A DNA stretch of 64,000 bases from Thermoanaerobacter sp. (GCA_014896455.1 JADBKJ010000024.1:43883-107882), one strand, 5' to 3'. Shown: positions 27,034-35,201, counted from the stretch's first letter. Notes: generated by a model from the sequence alone, not told the origin. Translations and numbers: made by a program.

Positions 27034-28110
27034 CTATTTCTTTTCTCCTTTATAGATTATAGCCTCTTCATCCACGTAAATTTCAACAGGCTTATATACA
27101 TTCTCAATCCCTTTTGAATCCTTCAAAGTTTCTATCCTGTACATTGAAGACCTGTACCAGTTAAGCTTCGGTTCCACCTGCACAAAGTCATAGGGTTTGC
27201 CCACAGTTGTCAAAAGATAGTCCCAATTCACATAATGGCTGAAGTCATAAATTATATCAGTAATAGCTACTTTAAATTTGCTCGTTAGAATTTGCTGAAA
27301 AATATTCCACTTCTCCAAAGAAGCCTCTATTAAAGTCACACCGAAATAACCCGCACAGCCTTCACCCTTTAGAGTAGAAATCCCCCTTCCTATTGTAAGC
27401 TCTAAAGCATCCACTGTCTCCGGCGGATCAGTTATAAAGGTGTCAAAGTAGCCTATATACTTCTCTGGAAGTTTATCTCTGAAGTCATATTTCATCGCTT
27501 CTATGGGAAGATTTAATTCTTTTGCCTTCCTATTGATATAATCAACCAATCTATCATCTATTTCCAGGACCACAATCTCTTTAGGCATTTGTGACAACCC
27601 TGCCGCAATGCTAACTAAGTCATCATCGCCCAAAACAAATAGCTTTTTCCCCTCCAAGTCTCCTCTTTCAGCCATTAAAGCAATTCTGGCAATAGTAGTA
27701 TTTGTCGTAACAAACCCTTGGTCATAATCGCTAATAGCCTTTGGCCTGTCCTCAGTTACCTCGTCAAATTTCTTTATGAGGTCTGAAAGCAGAGAGAGGT
27801 TTATTCCCCTTCCTTCACAATGGGGGCAAGTATAGGTCCTTTTTGGAAAGACGTTTTGCTCCTTAAGATACTCCATACCCTTCTCTGTAAATTTTATCTC
27901 CTTCTCTTCAGTTACAACTACAAAACCTTCCTTCCTTAAAATCTCAACTGCTTCTGCAACTACCGGAAAAGGCTTTTGAGATAGCGTAATTATCTCCCAA
28001 AAGTGATTGGTAGATGCAGAAGCAGATAAGATTTTTTCTACATCCTTAGCAGAAGTTACAACACTTGTATTCCTACTTATTTCCTCCGCTATTTCCTGTA
28101 GTTTTTTCAT
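27034..28110 (-). CDS. bpsA: N4-bis(aminopropyl)spermidine synthase (branched polyamine synthase)
   Basis: About 358 residues. An N-terminal winged-helix-like region is followed by a CPHCEGRG Zn-type motif and the aminopropyltransferase core, with DYDQGFVTTNTTIARIALM, VLGDDDLVSIAAGL and TFITDPPETVDALELTIGRG. These match BpsA (DUF43 family), which adds aminopropyl groups from decarboxylated SAM to spermidine to make branched polyamines that protect nucleic acids at high temperature. ATG 28110 follows GGGGGTGA. Single gene with its own terminators. A GC-tract palindrome (28143-28159) lies in the leader. Confidence 0.9.
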   Translation of the reverse strand: MKKLQEIAEEISRNTSVVTSAKDVEKILSASASTNHFWEIITLSQKPFPVVAEAVEILRKEGFVVVTEEKEIKFTEKGMEYLKEQNVFPKRTYTCPHCEGRGINLSLLSDLIKKFDEVTEDRPKAISDYDQGFVTTNTTIARIALMAERGDLEGKKLFVLGDDDLVSIAAGLSQMPKEIVVLEIDDRLVDYINRKAKELNLPIEAMKYDFRDKLPEKYIGYFDTFITDPPETVDALELTIGRGISTLKGEGCAGYFGVTLIEASLEKWNIFQQILTSKFKVAITDIIYDFSHYVNWDYLLTTVGKPYDFVQVEPKLNWYRSSMYRIETLKDSKGIENVYKPVEIYVDEEAIIYKGEKK

Positions 28111-28142
28111 CACCTCACCCCCTGAAGTAATTAATTTTCATG

Positions 28143-28159
28143 ATACCCTATAGGGGTAT
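28143..28159. promoter_or_regulatory. G-tract palindrome upstream of bpsA, CsoR-operator-like
   Basis: ATACCCTATAGGGGTAT is a pseudo-palindrome of A/T-flanked C and G tracts, 33 nt before bpsA. It resembles operators of the CsoR/RcnR/CstR repressor family. No such repressor gene is in the window, so assignment is tentative. Confidence 0.4.
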
Positions 28160-28342
28160 ACTCCTCTCAAATGGCCTTTTAATCGACCGAATAAAATTAT
28201 ACATCCTGCCAAATGAAAAAGTCAAGGGGATATTTTCAACACAGCCTTATTGATTTGACTTTTTACTTTTCTCCAATCTGGGACAATCTTTCCTCAAGTT
28301 CCTTGATTTCTCCTAATAACATCTGATAATCTAAACTTATTT

Positions 28343-28730
28343 TTAACCTCTAAAACAGTTTACATGCCTTGCTATGTTCTCTGCCACATTACCGATAATG
28401 CACCTTTTTAATCCACTAGTACCTTTTTCTCCTACAACAATCAAATCACATGCATGGTTTTCTGCAAAGCGGATCACCGAATCGACAGGATGTCCCACTA
28501 TTACTTCTGTAAATACTTTTACCCCTTTTTCATTAGCTAATCTCCGGGCATTACCAAGAAGTTTTCCGTAGTGTAATTTTGCTGCGTATAAAGCTTCATC
28601 CACTTCATCTCTTGAATTTACAAATTCCGGAATAGTAGCCACAGAAACAACGTACACTTCACAATCATCCATTTTTGCTAATTCTATCATATTCAGAGCC
28701 ATCATACGCCAGTAAAATCTTTTTAAACAT
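28343..28730 (-). pseudogene. Universal stress protein UspA, frameshifted near the start
   Basis: ATG 28730, after GGAGGAAAACA, begins MFKKILLAYDGSE, the classic UspA opening. It then shifts frame; the rest of the protein continues in another frame as ALNMIELAKMDDCEVYVVSV, with the nucleotide motif VVGEKGTSGLKRCIIGNVAENIARHVNC. About ten bases seem to be missing between codons 12 and 13 (intact paralogues have roughly SESALKAL there). A long in-frame alternative from 28792 has no sensible start. It lies 25 nt after the antiporter gene, in the fluoride-riboswitch operon. Confidence 0.8.
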
Positions 28731-28754
28731 TGTTTTCCTCCTCCTCGCCCAATA

Positions 28755-29867
28755 TCAATCTTCCCTTTTTGGCCTATAAAACTTTTCTGCAATCAAAGTA
28801 GGCACAATCGCACTCAAAATAACCACAGTAACGAGAATAGTGTACTGCTCCACTGTGATTATCTTGTGGTTCAACCCAAACATAGCAGAAATTGTCCCAA
28901 ACGTAAGACCTGTAGACATTAAAAGTGTAGTATACATCCCTTCCTTTTTAGAAAATCTAAAAAGCATAGTAGCAGGTTTGACACCTATATATTTTGTAAA
29001 CATCTTTATTAAAAGTAATATCACAATTAAATAAATATTTGATATTACCCCAGGAATAGAAACAAATAACCCTGCCTTTAAAAAGTAGAAGGGTGTGAAA
29101 ACAGCAAATGTCACAGCTCTCAGGCGGAATAACAAATTCTTTTCCTTCATAAAAAATCCAGAAACCGCTAATCCCAATATATATGCTGGAAGAACAGCTT
29201 CGCTATTTGCCATTGATGCCAAGCCGCCTGTTAAGAACACAAAGAAAAGTAAATATTTTATTTCCAATTGTCCTACTTTATTACCATATATTTCAAAGAA
29301 TTTCTTTGTAACAGGAGGCATAAGCACAGTTACTATTGTTGTGACAATTATAAACAATAACATCCACTTATTATAACTCGCAAATAAAATTCCAAGCATC
29401 AAGACAGTGCCCAGGTCGTTTATGAAACAAGCAGCTAAAATAATTTTCCCAAGTTCACTCTCGTTAAGACCACTTTCCACCATTACAGCATATACTACTG
29501 CGACAGAAGTAGTTGAAAGAGCAATACCTGCAATCTCTGCCGCTTGCAGTGTCCAGCCTGCTACAAAGTAAGTATAAGCAAAAGCTCCCGCAAAAGGAAA
29601 AACAAAAGCTAATACTCCTATTGTAACACTTTCTTTAAATTTTCTTCTCAACACTATAGGGTCTACTTCTGCTCCTGCTAAAAAAGTTAACAAAATACTC
29701 CCTACGCCACCCAGAAAATTTATCCAATCATTCGTCTGAAATCCCAAATAATTACCAGCAATCACTCCTACCAAAATCTCGATTAATGAGATCGATATAC
29801 CTGTCCAATTGGCAATTATACCTGCAATTAAAGCCAAGCCTAACCACCAACTATAAGTTAACCACAT
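28755..29867 (-). CDS. CPA2-type cation:proton antiporter (Kef/Nha-like), fluoride-riboswitch controlled
   Basis: About 370 residues, 11-12 hydrophobic segments, covering only the membrane domain of the monovalent cation:proton antiporter-2 family: GVIAGNYLGF, TFLAGAEVDP, ALSTTSVAVVYAVM and CFINDLGTVLMLGILF. There is no C-terminal TrkA-N domain. The second ATG (29867) is chosen since GGAGG lies 8 nt upstream; ATG 29873 is too close. Two fluoride riboswitches precede it, and antiporters are known riboswitch targets. A role in ion homeostasis under fluoride stress is inferred. Confidence 0.88.
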   Translation of the reverse strand: MWLTYSWWLGLALIAGIIANWTGISISLIEILVGVIAGNYLGFQTNDWINFLGGVGSILLTFLAGAEVDPIVLRRKFKESVTIGVLAFVFPFAGAFAYTYFVAGWTLQAAEIAGIALSTTSVAVVYAVMVESGLNESELGKIILAACFINDLGTVLMLGILFASYNKWMLLFIIVTTIVTVLMPPVTKKFFEIYGNKVGQLEIKYLLFFVFLTGGLASMANSEAVLPAYILGLAVSGFFMKEKNLLFRLRAVTFAVFTPFYFLKAGLFVSIPGVISNIYLIVILLLIKMFTKYIGVKPATMLFRFSKKEGMYTTLLMSTGLTFGTISAMFGLNHKIITVEQYTILVTVVILSAIVPTLIAEKFYRPKRED

Positions 29868-29923
29868 AGACATACCCTCCTACGTAGATTATTTTCAATA
29901 TTACAACATTTTGTAGGACAAAA

Positions 29924-29973
29924 AGGTAGGAGCCATCAGCATTTCTTCTGCATTAAGCGAGCCCCATCGCTTT
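29924..29973 (-). promoter_or_regulatory. Fluoride riboswitch B (gene-proximal, translational type)
   Basis: On the minus strand: AAAGCGATGGGGCTCGCTT, then a small hairpin, then GCTGATGGCTCCTACC. This is the crcB-motif layout: stem-loop 1 with loop GGGGCU pairing to tail GGCUCC, and the GCUGAUGG block. The tail CTCCTAC is complementary to GTAGGAG (29877-29883), the antiporter's ribosome site. Fluoride binding would free the site. Confidence 0.92.
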
Positions 29974-30014
29974 TTAAATCTTTATTTTTTCTATCACCCC
30001 CCTTAAAAAGCAAA

Positions 30015-30051
30015 ATGGTTCCTACTTGTGTTATTCACAAGTAGGAACCAT
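30015..30051 (-). terminator. Terminator controlled by fluoride riboswitch A
   Basis: A perfect 16-bp stem (30015-30030 with 30036-30051, loop 5 nt) followed on the minus strand by TTTGCTTTTT. One arm is the 3' tail of aptamer A (GGTTCCTAC), so folding of the aptamer and of the terminator are mutually exclusive. Confidence 0.88.
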
Positions 30052-30086
30052 CAGCCTTTCGGCGGTTAAAGTGGGTTCCATCACTT
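30038..30086 (-). promoter_or_regulatory. Fluoride riboswitch A (gene-distal, transcription-termination type)
   Basis: On the minus strand: AGTGATGGAACCCACTTT, then AACCGCCGAAAGGCTGATGGTTCCTAC. The loop GGAACC pairs perfectly with tail GGTTCC, forming the crcB pseudoknot. Ligand binding would hold the tail and prevent the terminator at 30015-30051. Confidence 0.92.
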
Positions 30087-30111
30087 CTTACGCAATTGTC
30101 TTGTCATTAAG

Positions 30112-30140
30112 ATTATATCAAAACTATCAAAACTTTGCAA
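30112..30140 (-). promoter_or_regulatory. Promoter of the tandem-riboswitch antiporter unit
   Basis: On the minus strand TTGCAA (30135-30140), 17 nt, TATAAT (30112-30117). The start would fall about 20 nt before aptamer A, so both riboswitches lie on one leader. Confidence 0.75.
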
Positions 30141-30174
30141 GGCAATAAAAATCTACCAAATACTTACAAATATC

Positions 30175-31047
30175 CTATTTTATCATACTATTAAACCTCG
30201 CTATTCTGTTAATTTTTTCTACTAACTGTTCGACTTTTTCTCTTATTGAAATTTCAAATACAGATTTAAAAGTATTGAAGCCAGATATATTGATAACTAA
30301 ATTCAAAAAACCAATTTCATCTTTCTCAATGTACGCGCTTAAAATTTTATGCACTGGAATATAAATCCATATCCCACCATATCTTGTATCTTTTGTCGAC
30401 TTTGCGTTTTCTTCTTTTAATATTATTAATTCTTTATTTGTGAGTATAGCCATATGTGAAGTGGATTTTATTCTTGTAAAAAGTTTTAGGTATGGTACTT
30501 TTATTTCCCGTTGATATATAAAATCCATTACTTTTTCTCCATTCAATATAGCATTTTTTGCATAATTCATAAATTTGTAATCTATATCTATTAAACAATC
30601 AAAGACGCAAGTCTCCTCACTTATTTCCGATATATCTATATCACACAATAATATTCGCAGTTTATTAATTATGGGCTTAAATATACTTTCCACAACAGTA
30701 TTATATTCAACAAGAGATGACTTTGTCTCACCATTTACTTCTCCATTTATTTTTATCCATGAGTACAACAGTATAGAACCATTTTCTATGTAATTAATAT
30801 TTTGAATTGGATAGGAGACACTGGTTATATTATTTTTCACATTTTCAAGAAAAACAATGTCAGTTTCAAATAAAATTAAAAGCTTCTCGTTTGTTTTTCT
30901 TTTTCCCCAACTATCAGCAGGAGCATATACAGCATTTAAAAAACCTACTGACTTCCCAAAATTTTTATCGTAGTAAGATCTAAATATTTCGGGAATATCC
31001 TTGTAGTCTCTTACAGGTCTTGCCCAAGAATCCATATCAGAAGGCAT
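30175..31047 (-). CDS. Hypothetical protein with two PH-like halves, unrecognised
   Basis: 290 residues, no signal peptide or membrane helix. Two similar beta-rich segments are suggested: about residues 50-110 (LLILFETDIVFLENVKN, VSYPIQNINYIENGSILLYSWI) and 195-265 (HMAILTNKELIILKEEN, WIYIPVHKILSAYIEK). Both have the pattern of bacterial PH/YokE-like domains that end with a helix. Last gene downstream of the MutS-like gene and probably part of the fluoride-riboswitch-C unit. Function unknown. Confidence 0.7.
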   Translation of the reverse strand: MPSDMDSWARPVRDYKDIPEIFRSYYDKNFGKSVGFLNAVYAPADSWGKRKTNEKLLILFETDIVFLENVKNNITSVSYPIQNINYIENGSILLYSWIKINGEVNGETKSSLVEYNTVVESIFKPIINKLRILLCDIDISEISEETCVFDCLIDIDYKFMNYAKNAILNGEKVMDFIYQREIKVPYLKLFTRIKSTSHMAILTNKELIILKEENAKSTKDTRYGGIWIYIPVHKILSAYIEKDEIGFLNLVINISGFNTFKSVFEISIREKVEQLVEKINRIARFNSMIK

Positions 31048-31071
31048 TTTTACTCCCCCCTTTAACTACTA

Positions 31072-32463
31072 TTACACTCTACTCGACAAATCATATTTCT
31101 CTACAAATGTCTCTTGATTGCCGAAAATTCCCTCATAAAGGTCTTTGGCATAGCCTGTTGGAAGAGGTTTCCCTTCTAAAATTTTGAAAGTCCTTCTTCC
31201 ATCCTCTTTTCTTTCGGCGCGGAGGAAATGGACATTATCAAGATTTTGGTCATAAAAATACTTTGCAAATTCATACAGGTGTGTAACATAAAATACTTCT
31301 ATATTATTCTCAATCAATGCTTCCACTATTTGTTTAGCAATTTCAGAACCTTCTTTTTCATTTGTCGATGAAAAACTTTCATTTAACAACAAAAGCGAAT
31401 TTGGTCGTATCTTACTCACTATCCTGTCAAATCTTTTAAGCTCCTCATCAAGCTTTCCACTTTCTAATTGCGGATCTTCTTTCCTATAAAAATGGGTAAA
31501 TATTTTTTTGTTTATATTAGCAGAGAAATAAATCGCAGGAACAAATATCCCAGATTGCATCAATATTTGGGCTTGGCCGATACTCCTCAAAAATGTCGTT
31601 TTCCCACCTCGATTAGCCCCAGTGATTATGAAAAGGTCTTTGCCAATGGTGTTTAATTCGTTTCCTACAACATTTTTCCCTGTAATTAAAGCCAAACTTA
31701 CATCATACAATCCAATAAACTTGCGGATTCTTCTATCTAAGTGGTAAGGTTCAGGAAAACAGACTGGTACATTTAAATTAGAAAGTTCTTCGTATAAATT
31801 CATTGCTCCCATGTAAAATGCTAACTCTGCCCTTAACTGTGAAAAAAATTCCAAAATATGGTCTCCAGCATTTGCTAAAATCTTTGCTACCTGATTTATT
31901 GAACGCCCTCTAATATTTGCCAGGGTTTCTATTCCAGCATCATCACGTGGATGCAGGCTGAAAGTATAAGATTGAGGTTTTAGAAAAGTTAGTTTTGAAA
32001 GCCCAGCTTCTAATTTCCCTCTTAAATTTTGAACTTTTTCTTCTCTTTCAAAATGGGTAAATATCTTATCGCACAAAAAGATTTTGGCTTTTTTACCCGG
32101 TATTGGAACTCCAAGCTTTGCAAGGTAATGCACCTGTCCAAACATCCTAGCAAAAGTAGTCTTCCCTCCCTGATTCGGACCTGTAACTACTACTAATCTT
32201 TCACCATTTTCCAACCAAAAATCATTTACAACAACAGTTTCTCCCTTTGTAACTTTGTCATGCGCAAGAGCAAGGTCAAATCCTTCGTACAAATAAACTT
32301 CTTCTTTATTTGTCGTAATTTCAGGATAACAAAAACTTAATCCTAATTGTTTAAACTTTTTTGTAAAATCAAGATAAATAATGTAAAACCTTATTTCCTC
32401 AGAAAACCTCTCCACTACCGGATCCATAAAGTGATAATATTCTTCATAGAAAGAATCTAACAA
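31072..32463 (-). CDS. Chimeric MutS-like ATPase with two Walker A motifs
   Basis: 463 residues. Residues about 1-165 belong to one MutS-family ATPase: WLENGERLVVVTGPNQGGKTTFARMFGQ and IFTHFEREEKVQNLRGKLE. That domain then stops before its Walker B. From about residue 170 a second relative begins (LHPRDDAGIETLANIRGRSINQV), with its own VVGNELNTIGKD, Walker A ITGANRGGKTTFLRS, Walker B SLLLLNESFSSTN and FYVTHLYEF. Two adjacent MutS-like genes appear to have fused in frame by deletion. MutS-like genes are known fluoride-riboswitch associates. Whether the chimera is active is unknown. It begins 1 nt after the MFS stop. Confidence 0.82.
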   Translation of the reverse strand: MLDSFYEEYYHFMDPVVERFSEEIRFYIIYLDFTKKFKQLGLSFCYPEITTNKEEVYLYEGFDLALAHDKVTKGETVVVNDFWLENGERLVVVTGPNQGGKTTFARMFGQVHYLAKLGVPIPGKKAKIFLCDKIFTHFEREEKVQNLRGKLEAGLSKLTFLKPQSYTFSLHPRDDAGIETLANIRGRSINQVAKILANAGDHILEFFSQLRAELAFYMGAMNLYEELSNLNVPVCFPEPYHLDRRIRKFIGLYDVSLALITGKNVVGNELNTIGKDLFIITGANRGGKTTFLRSIGQAQILMQSGIFVPAIYFSANINKKIFTHFYRKEDPQLESGKLDEELKRFDRIVSKIRPNSLLLLNESFSSTNEKEGSEIAKQIVEALIENNIEVFYVTHLYEFAKYFYDQNLDNVHFLRAERKEDGRRTFKILEGKPLPTGYAKDLYEGIFGNQETFVEKYDLSSRV

Positions 32464-32464
32464 T

Positions 32465-33652
32465 TCAAAAGGTTGAGGATAAAATTAGTGTTATTAAAAT
32501 AACCGCAACTAAAGAGCATATTGCTCCAAAGTAAAAGGGTGCAGCAGGAGATACTTTATCCCACAAATATCCAGCAATAAAACTTGCAGGAATTGCAAGC
32601 AGCCCCATTGATGCATTATACAATCCAAAGGCAGTTCCTCTATTGCTCTCATCCACTATATGTGCAACAAGAGACTTTGCAACACCTTCAGTTGTTGAAT
32701 AATAAACTCCATATATTAAGTATAAAGCCCAAATATGCCATGGCAATTTCGCTAATGCAAAACCTAAATATGTGACTGCATAAATAATCCAGCCTAATCT
32801 TATTACATTAACTCTTCCTATTCTGTCGGATAATACTCCACTCGGTACTGACAATAAAGCATAAGACAGATTAAACATAGCTATAATTATCGGTATTGTT
32901 GACTCTTTTACACCCACACTTCGCGCTCTTAAAATTAAAAACGCATCGCTGCTATTACCAAGGGTAAACACAAGCATCACAATGAAAAATAGCAGAAATT
33001 TTCCTTTAAAAATAGATAAATCAAGCTTAAAAGATGAACTCACTCTCTCTCCTTTTTGCTCCACCACAAATAACCCTATGAGTATTATTGTGATAAAAGC
33101 CACAAGCCCTGCAATTAAGAATATCAACCTGTACCTTATAGAATCCATATAATTGGCAAATAGTATCATCAAGCCGGCAGTAATCAATGGTCCAAGAAAA
33201 GACCCTAATGTATCAAGCATTCTTTGAAACCCAAAGGAAAAACCCATGCTTTTCATTTTAGAAGATTTCGCTACAAGTGCGTCTCTTGGCGCATCTTTTG
33301 TACCTTTTCCAATACCGTCAATTAGTCTTAATCCAAAAGCCATTGCAGCACCATTTGTCAACGGTAATAATACTCTTCCAATGGCAGAAAGTAAGTATCC
33401 AATGAACACAATAGATTTCCTTTTTCCAACTTTATCTGAAATTATTCCGGATATTATTCTCATGATACTGACAACTGTAGTAACACTTCCCTCTATTAAG
33501 CCTACCATTTCCTTGCTCAATCCAAGAATTTGAGTATAAAAAGTAGGCAAAATAGGTACAATCATATCCTGGCTTAATCCTCCAAAAAATGCTACCCATC
33601 CCAAGACTTTAATGTTATTATTTTCATTATTTTTTTCTTCCCTATTTTCCAA
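32465..33652 (-). CDS. Major facilitator superfamily transporter
   Basis: 395 residues, 12 predicted membrane helices. MFS signatures: GVLSDRIGRVNVIRLGWI in the central loop and ISGIISDKVGKRKSIVFIGY between helices 2 and 3. The N-terminus VLGWVAFFGGLSQDMIVPILPTF resembles YfkF/YqjV-type efflux carriers. Substrate unknown. It overlaps the HEAT-repeat gene by 11 nt and is followed at once by the MutS-like gene, in the unit downstream of fluoride riboswitch C. Confidence 0.88.
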   Translation of the reverse strand: MENREEKNNENNNIKVLGWVAFFGGLSQDMIVPILPTFYTQILGLSKEMVGLIEGSVTTVVSIMRIISGIISDKVGKRKSIVFIGYLLSAIGRVLLPLTNGAAMAFGLRLIDGIGKGTKDAPRDALVAKSSKMKSMGFSFGFQRMLDTLGSFLGPLITAGLMILFANYMDSIRYRLIFLIAGLVAFITIILIGLFVVEQKGERVSSSFKLDLSIFKGKFLLFFIVMLVFTLGNSSDAFLILRARSVGVKESTIPIIIAMFNLSYALLSVPSGVLSDRIGRVNVIRLGWIIYAVTYLGFALAKLPWHIWALYLIYGVYYSTTEGVAKSLVAHIVDESNRGTAFGLYNASMGLLAIPASFIAGYLWDKVSPAAPFYFGAICSLVAVILITLILSSTF

Positions 33653-34068
33653 TTGCTTTACCCTCCTTATTCCCCATTCTTGTTTTAATTTTCTCTAGAG
33701 AATCTTCAATGATATTTTTTGTTAAAATTGAGAATTTATCTCTATTTTTTGAAAGAAATTTGTAGGCCTTTTCACCGCCAATTTCTCCAAGAGCCCATAC
33801 AACCATCTGCTCAATATACGGGTCCTTTCTTGTTTTTACGCTGTTTTGCAAATACTTTATCAATTCCTCTTCTGCCTTTTTTATTTTAAGTTCTCCGATT
33901 ATCTTCGCAGCCATATAAGCGACATTATAATCCGGATGATTTATGGCTTTTATAAGTTTTTCACTGTAATCATCATCTGATATATTTTAAAATCATATCC
34001 ACCAATTTGAGCACTTTCTTCTCAATTTCAGCTATTTTAAAACACACAGGACATATATATCTCATCAT
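33642..34068 (-). pseudogene. HEAT-repeat protein with N-terminal CxxC, frameshifted
   Basis: ATG 34068 opens MMRYICPVCFKIAEIEKKVLKLVDMILKYI and then meets stops. One base over, the sequence continues SDDDYSEKLIKAINHPDYNVAYMAAKIIGELKIKKAEEELIKYL, which is HEAT-repeat helix pairs, to the stop at 33642 after VVWALGEIGGEKAYKFL. The shift is in the TTTTAAAA run near 33988. A protein of about 140 residues is implied. The ORF from 33914 alone is the C-terminal part. It could be a sequencing error in a homopolymer-like stretch. Confidence 0.75.
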
Positions 34069-34194
34069 TCATCAACCCTTATACCTAAAGTTTTTTTTTT
34101 AAGATATCTATTTTCAGACTCATAACCTTTAATATTATTTCAAGTGTTTGGTTGTCACGCATCAACTGGAAATTTTAAATTTCGTGCAGATGTG

Positions 34195-34395
34195 TTAGAC
34201 GCCATGTAGAAATAAGCGTCTTCTTAAGTCATCTTCATTAGGATTATCCCGTTCTATTTGATATACTTTAATCCCCATTTCAAAAATAGCTCTATATGCG
34301 TCTTCTTCTGTAAAACCATCTTTTTTAAAATTCTCAATTAATTCCCTAATTTCTTCAAAACTTTCTTCAGTAATGTCAAAAGAAATTTTAATCAT
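34195..34395 (-). CDS. Small hypothetical protein (66 aa)
   Basis: Start ATG 34395, 5 nt after AAAGGGTGG, overlapping the DUF6062 stop by 8 nt (translational coupling). The sequence MIKISFDITEESFEEIREL is a beta strand followed by a helix, then KDGFTEEDAYRAIFEMGIKVYQIE. The pattern resembles small ribbon-helix-type or antitoxin-like proteins but I recognise no family. It belongs to the fluoride-riboswitch-C unit. Confidence 0.65.
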   Translation of the reverse strand: MIKISFDITEESFEEIRELIENFKKDGFTEEDAYRAIFEMGIKVYQIERDNPNEDDLRRRLFLHGV

Positions 34396-35044
34396 AATAA
34401 CCACCCTTTAATAATTTCAATGCTCTTTCAATTGAATCCTTAGAGTCATACCACGGTTCATCATGAAATCTATAATCAAATTTTGTTATAAACCATTCAA
34501 GGTCACTTATATTCTTTTCAATTGCAGCTTCATTTATTTTAAATATTTTCTCAATTTGCGGTGTAATATCCTTTGCAACTTCCATAAGCATATTCAGGTG
34601 GTGGAAACATAATCTAGACAAGCCTTCACAGTGCCTTTCAACAAAATCTTTATCAGCATGTAAAATATCTATCAATATATGCATCTGGTATTTATCTCTT
34701 TCACTTAAATAATCACAAATAAGGCATTTGTTTTTTGCTTCTTTTTCCCTTTTTTTCTTTGAAGATTTTTGTTTTTCCCTGATTTGCTGCAATTTATAAC
34801 TGATATTTGCTTTTAATGCAATTGCCAAACCCAATTTATCATATGAATTATTCAATAATTCCAAATGATAATGGCAGAAATTTGTCTCTCTTATTTTGAC
34901 ATACATTTCAGGGTCTTTTAAAACCTCATCTTCAAACAAATGCTCACAATAGGCTTTTTCTTCGTCTTTTATAACCTTGCATATTGGACAACCTCCCTTA
35001 TATTTTTTAAAAACCTCATACAATGGAATAAATTCTAACTTCAT
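34388..35044 (-). CDS. DUF6062 family protein with two zinc-finger-like motifs
   Basis: About 218 residues from ATG 35044. Two CxxC...CxxH-type sites are visible, GGCPICKVIKDEEKAYCEHL with FCHYHLELL and KCLICDYLSERDKYQ with LCFHHLNML, typical of DUF6062. Function unknown. The frame stays open to 35113, but that extension lies inside the fluoride riboswitch and its terminator, so the later start is right. First gene after riboswitch C. Confidence 0.8.
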   Translation of the reverse strand: MKLEFIPLYEVFKKYKGGCPICKVIKDEEKAYCEHLFEDEVLKDPEMYVKIRETNFCHYHLELLNNSYDKLGLAIALKANISYKLQQIREKQKSSKKKREKEAKNKCLICDYLSERDKYQMHILIDILHADKDFVERHCEGLSRLCFHHLNMLMEVAKDITPQIEKIFKINEAAIEKNISDLEWFITKFDYRFHDEPWYDSKDSIERALKLLKGGYYD

Positions 35045-35082
35045 GCAGATTCTCATCCTTTCTTTTTTGTCAAATAAACAAA

Positions 35083-35114
35083 AATGGCCTCTACGAAAGC
35101 GCGTAGAAGCCATT
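35083..35114 (-). terminator. Terminator controlled by fluoride riboswitch C
   Basis: Arms 35083-35095 and 35102-35114 form a 13-bp stem with one C-A mismatch, followed on the minus strand by TTTTTG. The 5' arm contains the aptamer tail GGCTTCTAC, so aptamer and terminator compete. Confidence 0.85.
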
Positions 35115-35149
35115 AGCCTTCACGGCAATAAGGTGAGCTTCATCACCGT
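35102..35149 (-). promoter_or_regulatory. Fluoride riboswitch C upstream of the DUF6062 gene
   Basis: On the minus strand: GGTGATGAAGCTCACC, then a TTATTGCCGTGAAGGCTAATGGCTTCTAC arrangement (35105-35133). Loop GAAGCU pairs with tail GGCUUC as in the crcB pseudoknot. GCTAATGG replaces the common GCTGATGG. The terminator follows directly. Confidence 0.88.
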
Positions 35150-35173
35150 TATTTAATTTTTCTCTATAATAAT

Positions 35174-35201
35174 ATTATACATTTTTTAAACAAAAACACA
35201 A
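35174..35201 (-). promoter_or_regulatory. Promoter before fluoride riboswitch C
   Basis: On the minus strand TTGTGT (35196-35201), 16 nt, TATAAT (35174-35179), about 25 nt before the aptamer. Confidence 0.6.

Noticed and set aside
28270..28342. Short ORF (MLLGEIKELEERLSQIGEK) downstream of uspA
   Set aside because: Only 19 codons with no ribosome site; too little to call a gene, possibly a remnant.
35045..35113. N-terminal extension of the DUF6062 protein
   Set aside because: It lies in the fluoride riboswitch terminator and arm; homology begins at the ATG at 35044.
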